A stretch of 9,676 nucleotides of DNA, from positions 1-9,676 of the forward strand of contig JAITHF010000099.1 of assembly GCA_031280115.1 (NCBI GenBank), written 5' to 3'. Origin of the DNA: Spirochaetaceae bacterium (GTDB lineage Bacteria > Spirochaetota > Spirochaetia > Treponematales > Breznakiellaceae). The translations under genes were made by a program, and so were the position numbers. A model generated the notes under the pieces. It was not told the origin of the DNA and ran no database searches. It saw only the letters and a program-made list of their open reading frames with translations. Position 1 is the stretch's first letter. Each line of letters starts with the position of its first letter. This document shows, in pieces, positions 5,668 through 9,676 of this stretch.

Positions 5668-5688
5668 GTATACCCTCAAGTATACCCC
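5668..5688. repeat. Short direct repeat GTATACCC in a divergent intergenic region
   Basis: GTATACCC occurs at 5668-5675 and again at 5680-5687, offset 12 bp, starting 11 bp upstream of the lipoprotein -35 box and within the gap to the divergent nucleotidyltransferase gene. The position would suit an activator site, but no regulator is identified. Confidence 0.35.
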
Positions 5689-5752
5689 GCGGGGCAGGGT
5701 TTTTCAGTTTTTTTACGGGAGTTTTCTTCGAGCGGCCCGGCTCCGGCGGCTC

Positions 5753-5781
5753 TTGTTTTTCACGGCGCCGGCATGGATAAT
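5753..5781 (+). promoter_or_regulatory. Candidate promoter of the nucleotidyltransferase gene
   Basis: TTGTTT (5753-5758), 17-nt spacer, GATAAT (5776-5781, five of six). It overlaps the first candidate ATG (5773) and would place the start of transcription at about 5788, exactly the second candidate ATG, implying a leaderless mRNA. The -35 box is weak. Confidence 0.3.
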
Positions 5782-6726
5782 AAAACTATGGAAAAAGGCA
5801 AAGAAACGAAAGGCCCGCTCTTAATGGTATTGGCCGCGGGTATGGGGAGCCGGTACGGGGGCCTTAAACAGATGGATCCCATAGGAGGGTGCGGCGAGTC
5901 CCTGCTGGATTATTCGGTGTATGACGCGCTTCGTTCCGGCTTTGAAAAAGTGGTTTTTATCATCCGGCGCGATATAGAAAAGGATTTCAGGGACACAGTG
6001 CTGCGCCGCCTCGCTTCGGTTCCCTATGAAATCGCGTATCAGGAGCTTGATTCGCTTATCCCCCCTGAACTATACGCGGAAGCCCGGGAGAAGGGGCGGG
6101 AAAAGCCCTGGGGAACGGCCCACGCCCTGCTTTGCGGGGCTGATCTCATAAAGGCCCCGGCTTTCGCGGTGATAAACGCGGATGATTTTTACAGCAGGGA
6201 AGCCTTTGACGTTCTGGGAAGCTATCTTTTGAACCCCACGATTACTCAGGGATATATGGTACCGTACCCTCTTGAGAAGACATTGAGCGATAAGGGGGCC
6301 GTAACCCGCGGGATTTGCGAAATCAGGAACGGCGCGCTTGAGTCAGTGGACGAGGTTGCCGGCATAGCCCGGGAGGAAAACGGCATTTTCGCGCCCCCCG
6401 CGGCAGAAGGGGAGGCAAAGATACAGTTCCCGCCGGACACGCCGGTATCTATGAACTTCTGGGGTTTCCCCCGGAGCATACTGCCGGGCCTGCGTAAGTA
6501 TTTCTTCGAGTTTCTGCAAGACAAGGATAATCTTGAGAAGGCTGAGTGTTACCTGCCGAAAGCGGTTGACTGGTGCATCAAGAACGGGCTTCTTACGGTT
6601 CGATCCCTTAAAGCGGACGCTGACTGGTTCGGCGTTACCTATAAAGAGGATCGGGACAGCGCGGCGGGCCATATTGCCGCGTTGTCAGCCGGCGGAACCT
6701 ATCCTTCCCCCCTCTGGCAGCCGTAG
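5773..6726 (+). CDS. NTP-transferase family sugar-phosphate nucleotidyltransferase
   Basis: 317 aa, GT-A-like nucleotidyltransferase fold: transfers an NMP from NTP to a sugar (or similar) phosphate, giving an activated NDP-sugar. The N-terminal signature LAAGMGSRYGGLKQ (20-33) is the NTP-binding loop. Further conserved pieces are PWGTAHALL (112-120), INADDFY with the metal-binding Asp pair (134-140), SMNFWGF (226-232) and DWFGVTYKED (284-293). The sugar and base specificity are not evident and no sugar-pathway gene is adjacent. No signal peptide, so cytosolic. The start is uncertain: ATG at 5773 and at 5788 both lack a good Shine-Dalgarno site. The first five residues are dispensable in family terms, and a possible -10 box overlaps 5773, so 5788 may be the true start. 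It is divergent from the lipoprotein gene. Confidence 0.88.
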   Translation: MDNKTMEKGKETKGPLLMVLAAGMGSRYGGLKQMDPIGGCGESLLDYSVYDALRSGFEKVVFIIRRDIEKDFRDTVLRRLASVPYEIAYQELDSLIPPELYAEAREKGREKPWGTAHALLCGADLIKAPAFAVINADDFYSREAFDVLGSYLLNPTITQGYMVPYPLEKTLSDKGAVTRGICEIRNGALESVDEVAGIAREENGIFAPPAAEGEAKIQFPPDTPVSMNFWGFPRSILPGLRKYFFEFLQDKDNLEKAECYLPKAVDWCIKNGLLTVRSLKADADWFGVTYKEDRDSAAGHIAALSAGGTYPSPLWQP

Positions 6727-6727
6727 C

Positions 6728-6879
6728 ACCCTGCGGGTGTTTCACGTGCTTCCTGCGGCGATAGGGTCTGCAATTTTAGTCACAACCCAGAAGCGGCGCC
6801 TCAACGCACTTCGATAACGCACTGGCTCAACGCAGGAAGCCGCTGGTGGGGGGTTTGGGGGAACTGGTTCCCCCAAAAA
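6728..6879 (-). repeat. Dispersed GC-rich intergenic repeat, copy 3 (inverted)
   Basis: Reverse-complemented, this stretch carries the same modules as copies 1 and 2 in order: GGGGGAAC/GTTCCCCC hairpin (6857-6874), CGGCTTCCTGCGTTGAGCCA, GGTTGTGACTAAAATTGCAGACC, CGCAGGAAGCACGTGAA, and a terminal CACCC-TGC-GGGTG hairpin (6729-6741). That hairpin lies 3 bp after the nucleotidyltransferase stop codon and, with TTTC after it, may double as a weak terminator. It is the only copy in this orientation. Confidence 0.8.
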
Positions 6880-6885
6880 CTCTTC

Positions 6886-6904
6886 AAAAAGGCGCGAAAG
6901 CGCC
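6886..6904 (-). terminator. Minus-strand intrinsic terminator at the left edge of the minisatellite cassette
   Basis: On the minus strand, GGCGC-TTTC-GCGCC (6904-6891) is a perfect 5-bp stem followed by TTTTT (6890-6886). It would stop transcription leaving the minisatellite leftward. In the plus direction the same stem has a GAAA tetraloop but no T-run. Confidence 0.55.
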
Positions 6905-6929
6905 GTAAAAAACCATGACGCGGAGATAT

Positions 6930-7090
6930 GATCCTGCGGCGCGCACGAATGATCCTGAGGCGCGCACGAATGATCCTATGGCGCGCACGAATGATCCTAT
7001 GGCGCGCACGAATGATCCTGAGGCGCGCACGAATGATCCTGAGGCGCGCACGAATGCTCCTATGGCGCGCACGAATGATCCTATGGCGCG
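6930..7090. repeat. Second 21-bp minisatellite, seven full copies plus a partial eighth
   Basis: Units begin at 6930, 6951, 6972, 6993, 7014, 7035 and 7056, with a partial copy from 7077 that diverges after GCGCGG. The unit begins GATCCT and ends GCGCGCACGAAT; the variable middle is GAG, TAT or, once, GCG. Period 21 again keeps frames open on both strands: ARTNDPE/ARTNDPM (plus, 6915-7112, ATG at 6915), MILRRAR/MILWRAR (another plus frame) and FVRASGS/FVRAIGS (minus, ending at 6884). None has a Shine-Dalgarno site, so I treat the block as a repeat, not a proven gene. The unit sequence is unrelated to that at 1-126. Confidence 0.95.
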
Positions 7091-7142
7091 GTTTTATATT
7101 TTTAGGGTATGAGCGCTGCGCTGCGCTTGCGCTTTTGAAGAG

Positions 7143-7376
7143 TTTTTGGGGGGCTTTTTTATCAGCGCTTCATGGTTTGCGGCTCATAGCGCAAACCACG
7201 GCTGCTGAAACAGCCGGAGGCTGCCCCCAAACCCCCACTCAACGGCTTCCTGCTTTGAGCCCGTGCGCCGTCGAATTCCGCTGAGGCGTTACGTCATGCG
7301 ATCCCTGCACCTCACACCCGGCCTGCCATTGAAACAGCCTTCGGCTGCCTTGAGTCACAGAAACACCCTTCGGGTG
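7143..7376 (+). repeat. Dispersed GC-rich intergenic repeat, copy 4
   Basis: It opens with the same TTTTTGGGGGGCTTTTTTA block as copy 1 (compare 243-261), then one 62-bp module (7162-7223) in which the inverted repeat is perfect, GGTTTGCG-8 nt-CGCAAACC. There follow CCCCCAAACCCCC, the CGGCTTCCTGC segment and TCCGCTGAGGCGTTAC, then a less conserved part with CAGCC-TTC-GGCTG (7337-7349) and ACACCC-TTC-GGGTGT (7363-7377). No convincing gene lies here. Together with 6728-7142 it accounts for almost all of the gap before hisG. Confidence 0.8.
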
Positions 7377-7405
7377 TTGACATTTGTTTTCGGGCGCGGT
7401 ACATT
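7377..7405 (+). promoter_or_regulatory. Sigma70-type promoter of the his operon
   Basis: A perfect TTGACA (7377-7382), a 17-nt spacer and TACATT (7400-7405, four of six). It begins at the last base of the terminal hairpin of dispersed repeat copy 4. Predicted start near 7412, giving a leader of about 50 nt before hisG. Confidence 0.6.
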
Positions 7406-7419
7406 CAGCGTAAGATCGC

Positions 7420-7448
7420 CGCGGGTTTTAGAATGCCCGCGCTTTTTT
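7420..7448 (+). terminator. Terminator-like hairpin in the his leader
   Basis: CGCGGG (7420-7425), 10-nt loop, CCCGCG (7436-7441), then C and six T (7443-7448): a 6-bp GC stem plus U-run, the form of an intrinsic terminator. It sits 2 nt before the hisG Shine-Dalgarno site (7451-7454). If the promoter at 7377 is right, the hairpin starts only about 8 nt into the transcript, leaving no room for a leader peptide. It may attenuate expression or block read-through from the repeats. Confidence 0.55.
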
Positions 7449-7461
7449 GTGGAGTAACGTG

Positions 7462-8319
7462 ATGGATGATACGCTGCGTATTTTGATACCCAAGGGACGG
7501 ATATTCGATAAAGTAGCCCAGCTTTTCTCTGACGCAGGATACCCCTTGTCTTTAACAGACCGCGCCTATAGGCCCCTTCTCGGCGCCGCCGGCCTTACCG
7601 GAAAAATTATGAAGCCTCAAAATGTGGGGGAGCTCTTGGAACTGGGAAGCCACGACGCCGGATTTACCGGCCTTGACTGGATTACCGAGAGCCGCGCCCA
7701 GGTGGTTCAGATTATGGACCTGGGCTTTGACACGGTCCGCATTGTGGCGGCGGTTCCTGCGGGCATGGACGATGCGGAACTCCGCTCAAAGCGGCTCACT
7801 GTGGCCACTGAATATGTACATCTCGCGGAAGACTGGCTTCAAAAATCCGGCTTCTCGTATCGTATCTTGAGAACCTACGGCGCCACTGAAGTATTCCCGC
7901 CGGACGACGCGGACATGATTATCGACAATACCGCCTCAGGCCGGACCCTCAAGGAAAACGGCCTGCGGATTACAGGCACCCTCTTAGAGTCCTCCACCCG
8001 CTTTGCGGCGTCACCGGCGGCCTTGTCGAATCCGGCGAAAAAGCGGCGGATTGAGGAGCTTGGGATGCTCTTTAAGGCGGTGCTTGACGCAAGGGAGCGG
8101 GTCATGCTGGAAATGAACGTGAGTAAAGCCCTGTTTCCTGATCTGGTACGCTGCCTTCCCAGTATGCGGAGCCCCACGGTGGCGCCGCTCCACGGCGGGG
8201 ACGGGTACGCGCTTAAAATAGCGGTGCCCAAGAGCGAAGTGCCGGAGATGATACCCCGGCTTAAAACCCTGGGCGCCACTGATATTGTGGAATACGGCCT
8301 GCGGAAAGTGGTGCTGTAA
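7462..8319 (+). CDS. hisG: ATP phosphoribosyltransferase HisG, long form
   Basis: Catalyses ATP + PRPP to phosphoribosyl-ATP, the first and feedback-controlled step of histidine synthesis. 285 aa, the length of the long form with a C-terminal regulatory domain, so no HisZ partner is needed. N-terminal LRILIPKGRIFDKV (5-18) matches the HisG start; GFTGLDWITE (67-76) and the PRPP-binding stretch DNTASGRTLKENGL (155-168) follow. The HisG_C domain is visible from about 210 to 285, with RSPTVAPLHGG (236-246) and VPKSEVPEMIPRLKTLGA (255-272). The ATG at 7462 is preferred because GGAG (7451-7454) lies 7 nt upstream; a GTG at 7459 and a TTG at 7447 are in frame but less suitable. First gene of the operon; 3 bp separate it from hisB. 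Confidence 0.95.
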   Translation: MDDTLRILIPKGRIFDKVAQLFSDAGYPLSLTDRAYRPLLGAAGLTGKIMKPQNVGELLELGSHDAGFTGLDWITESRAQVVQIMDLGFDTVRIVAAVPAGMDDAELRSKRLTVATEYVHLAEDWLQKSGFSYRILRTYGATEVFPPDDADMIIDNTASGRTLKENGLRITGTLLESSTRFAASPAALSNPAKKRRIEELGMLFKAVLDARERVMLEMNVSKALFPDLVRCLPSMRSPTVAPLHGGDGYALKIAVPKSEVPEMIPRLKTLGATDIVEYGLRKVVL

Positions 8320-8322
8320 ACT

Positions 8323-8934
8323 ATGGCTATGAACAGGCGCGCCGAAATAAAGCGGACAACCAAAGAAACGGACATACGCCTTACCCTCGGCCTTGACGGG
8401 GCCGGCAGCGCCGCCCTTGCGTATCCCATCGGCTTTATGGCGCATGTACTTGCCGCCTTTGCCTGCCACGGGCTCTTTGACCTTGACATCGCCGCTTCCG
8501 GCGATCTTGAGGTTGACCAGCACCACCTTGTGGAAGACACGGGCATCGCCCTCGGACAGGCGTTTGCCAAAGCATTGGGGGAACGCAGGGGTATCCGGCG
8601 TATCGGGAGCTGCCTCTTTCCTATGGACGAAACCCTCGCCCGGGCCGCGGTTGACATTTCAGGGCGCCCTTACCTCTTTTTCCGCGGGGGGCTTTCAAAC
8701 CTGCCGCTTGTTTCAGGATCCGCTTCATTTCAGACCGACACGGTTGAGGATTTCTGGCGCGGCTTTGCCAGCGCCGCGGGCATTACCCTCCACCTTGAGA
8801 TACTGCGGGGGCGCAGCGACCACCACAAGATTGAGGCCCTGTTCAAAGCGGCGTCCCGGGCCCTGCGGGACGCCGCCGCCCTGGACAGCGCGTCTCCTGA
8901 CACGATACCTTCAACCAAAGGGGTGCTGGCATGA
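8323..8934 (+). CDS. hisB: Imidazoleglycerol-phosphate dehydratase HisB (monofunctional)
   Basis: Dehydrates IGP to imidazole acetol phosphate (sixth biochemical reaction of the usual scheme) with two manganese ions. 203 aa, the normal monofunctional size; the HAD-type histidinol-phosphatase domain of E. coli HisB is absent. Visible: RAEIKRTTKET (6-16), H41, HGLFDLDI (49-56), first metal motif HHLVED (67-72: H67, H68, E71), PMDETLARAAVDISGRPY (100-117), H157, second metal motif SDHHKIEALFKA (165-176: H167, H168, E171) and the terminal STKGVLA. Departures from the family: the Asp before H41 (usually FxDHM) is Ala40, and VDDHH reads VDQHH. Start is ATG 8323 or 8329, neither with a strong Shine-Dalgarno site, so coupling to hisG, 3 bp upstream, is likely. 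Its stop overlaps the hisH start (ATGA). Confidence 0.95.
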   Translation: MAMNRRAEIKRTTKETDIRLTLGLDGAGSAALAYPIGFMAHVLAAFACHGLFDLDIAASGDLEVDQHHLVEDTGIALGQAFAKALGERRGIRRIGSCLFPMDETLARAAVDISGRPYLFFRGGLSNLPLVSGSASFQTDTVEDFWRGFASAAGITLHLEILRGRSDHHKIEALFKAASRALRDAAALDSASPDTIPSTKGVLA

Positions 8935-9563
8935 CCGGCGCCGGCCTTACCGGCCTTGTAGATTACGGCGCCGGAAACATGGGGTCCGTGATGAACGCCC
9001 TTGGCCGGCTGGGCGCGCCCTTCCGCCGGGTCCAAGGTCCGGAGGAACTTTCCGGCCATAGCCCCTTTGAAAAAATCATCTTTCCCGGGGACGGCCACTT
9101 TGGAAGCGCCATGGATGCCCTTGACCGCTCAGGCTATTCCCAGGCCCTTCGGGAGTGGATAACCGCGGACAAGCCCTTTCTGGGAATATGTATCGGCTTG
9201 CAGATACTCTTTCAATGCTCTGACGAAGCGCCGGAGGCCCAGGGGCTTGGGGTCATAACCGGCGGGGTCGCCCGCTTTCCCGGGGCAAAGGTCCCCCACA
9301 TAGGATGGAACAGCACAAGAGCGCGGGAGGGCTCCCGCCTCTTCACAGGTATTCCGGCGGACACGTTTTTTTATTATATCCATTCGTATTACGCCGCCCC
9401 TGCCGACGTGAGCCTTACAGCGGCTTGCGCGGAATATTACCTGCCCTACTGCGCGGCCCTTGAGCGGGGCGCCCTTGGAGCGGTTCAGTTTCATCCTGAA
9501 AAGTCCGGAGCCTGGGGCCTTAAACTGCTTGAAAACTGGCTTGGAGGCGGCAATGCTGGCTAA
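8931..9563 (+). CDS. hisH: IGP synthase glutamine amidotransferase subunit HisH
   Basis: A class I glutaminase supplying ammonia to HisF within the HisHF complex, which makes IGP and AICAR from PRFAR. 210 aa, normal length. Motifs: [11 protein letters not shown] (10-20), oxyanion-side [15 protein letters not shown] (50-64), nucleophile Cys87 in GICIGLQ (85-91), and the catalytic dyad H188/E190 in VQFHPEKSG (185-193). VPHIGWN (121-127) is also typical. The oxyanion loop usually reads PGVGAFG, so PGDGHFG is a departure. The ATG shares ATGA with the hisB stop, pointing to translational coupling. The end overlaps hisF by 11 bp, fitting equimolar production of the two subunits. Confidence 0.95.
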   Translation: MTGAGLTGLVDYGAGNMGSVMNALGRLGAPFRRVQGPEELSGHSPFEKIIFPGDGHFGSAMDALDRSGYSQALREWITADKPFLGICIGLQILFQCSDEAPEAQGLGVITGGVARFPGAKVPHIGWNSTRAREGSRLFTGIPADTFFYYIHSYYAAPADVSLTAACAEYYLPYCAALERGALGAVQFHPEKSGAWGLKLLENWLGGGNAG

Positions 9564-9676
9564 ACGGATTATCCCCTGCCTTGATGTGGACGACGGGCGG
9601 GTGGTAAAGGGGGTAAAGTTCGCCGGCCTGCGGGACGCCGGGGATCCGGCGGCGCTTGCGCGGCGGTACAACGACG
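9553..9676 (+). CDS. hisF: IGP synthase cyclase subunit HisF (partial, cut by window end)
   Basis: Only the first 41 residues are present: [20 protein letters not shown] and onward through [17 protein letters not shown]. This is the unmistakable N-terminus of the (beta/alpha)8-barrel cyclase that closes the imidazole ring. D11 in IPCLDVDDG is the catalytic Asp, and VVKG provides the first phosphate-binding region. The ATG at 9553 has GGAGG (9543-9547) 5 nt upstream, inside the hisH coding sequence, and overlaps hisH by 11 bp. hisA, commonly between hisH and hisF, is absent at this position. Confidence 0.94.
   Translation, partial: MLAKRIIPCLDVDDGRVVKGVKFAGLRDAGDPAALARRYND

Larger units (their letters stand above)
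6870..7152. repeat. Inverted repeat framing the second minisatellite
   Basis: The left arm 6870-6895 (CCCCCAAAAACTCTTC, A-run, GGCGC) is the reverse complement of the right arm 7129-7152 (GCGC, T-run, GAAGAGTTTTTGGGGG), with two extra bases on the left. The arms enclose about 233 bp containing the minisatellite and lie inside the two oppositely oriented dispersed repeats, giving a nested, roughly symmetric structure. Confidence 0.8.

Noticed and set aside
6930..7090. CRISPR array
   Set aside because: Contiguous 21-bp tandem units without spacers.
6928..7284. 118-residue plus-strand protein (MILRRAR repeats)
   Set aside because: Artefact of the stop-free 21-bp array extended into the dispersed repeat; no Shine-Dalgarno site and no protein-like tail.
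7406..7461. T-box or histidine leader-peptide attenuator ahead of hisG
   Set aside because: The leader is far too short for a T-box, and there is no His-rich mini-ORF before the hairpin.
7875..8657. Minus-strand 260-residue frame across hisG/hisB
   Set aside because: Antisense shadow in GC-rich coding sequence; Arg/Ser-rich with no domain and it crosses two real genes.

Overview
The window reads as spirochaete chromosome, most likely a free-living or insect-gut Treponema-type organism. This is an inference from an LPP20-type lipoprotein, a treponeme-like metallophosphoesterase, a complete-looking amino-acid biosynthesis block and G+C-rich genes separated by repeat-laden gaps. No marker gene fixes the species.

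Layout. 1-163: a 21-bp minisatellite (five identical copies plus one decayed copy) that can be read on the minus strand as the start of a heptad-repeat protein leaving the window. 241-538: a dispersed repeat with an internal 62-bp tandem duplication. 652-1722 (+): a histone-deacetylase-family zinc amidohydrolase, followed by a clear intrinsic terminator. 1749-2008: a second copy of the dispersed repeat with a 56-bp tandem triplication. 2067-3170 (+): serC, phosphoserine aminotransferase. It converges on a minus-strand group, transcribed right to left: an LPP20 lipoprotein (5574-4954) with a strong promoter and a palindrome in its 5' leader, a metallophosphoesterase (4815-4177), and a ParB/sulfiredoxin-fold protein (4108-3167). 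5773-6726 (+): a sugar-phosphate nucleotidyltransferase. 6727-7446: a 720-bp gap with no convincing gene. It holds an inverted copy of the dispersed repeat, a second 21-bp minisatellite framed by an inverted repeat and terminator-like hairpins, and then a direct copy of the dispersed repeat. 7462-9676 (+): a tightly packed histidine operon, hisG-hisB-hisH-hisF, with hisF cut by the window edge.

The his genes cover ATP phosphoribosyltransferase (first step), IGP dehydratase, and the two subunits of IGP synthase. hisA is absent between hisH and hisF. serC feeds serine (and possibly PLP) synthesis. The housekeeping genes look ordinary. The unusual material is intergenic: a family of GC-rich modular repeats in both orientations, twice found beside unrelated 21-bp minisatellites. 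Three copies end exactly where a sigma70-like -35 box begins ahead of a real gene (HDAC-like gene, serC, hisG). I see no CRISPR array, tRNA, rRNA, recognisable transposase or phage gene.
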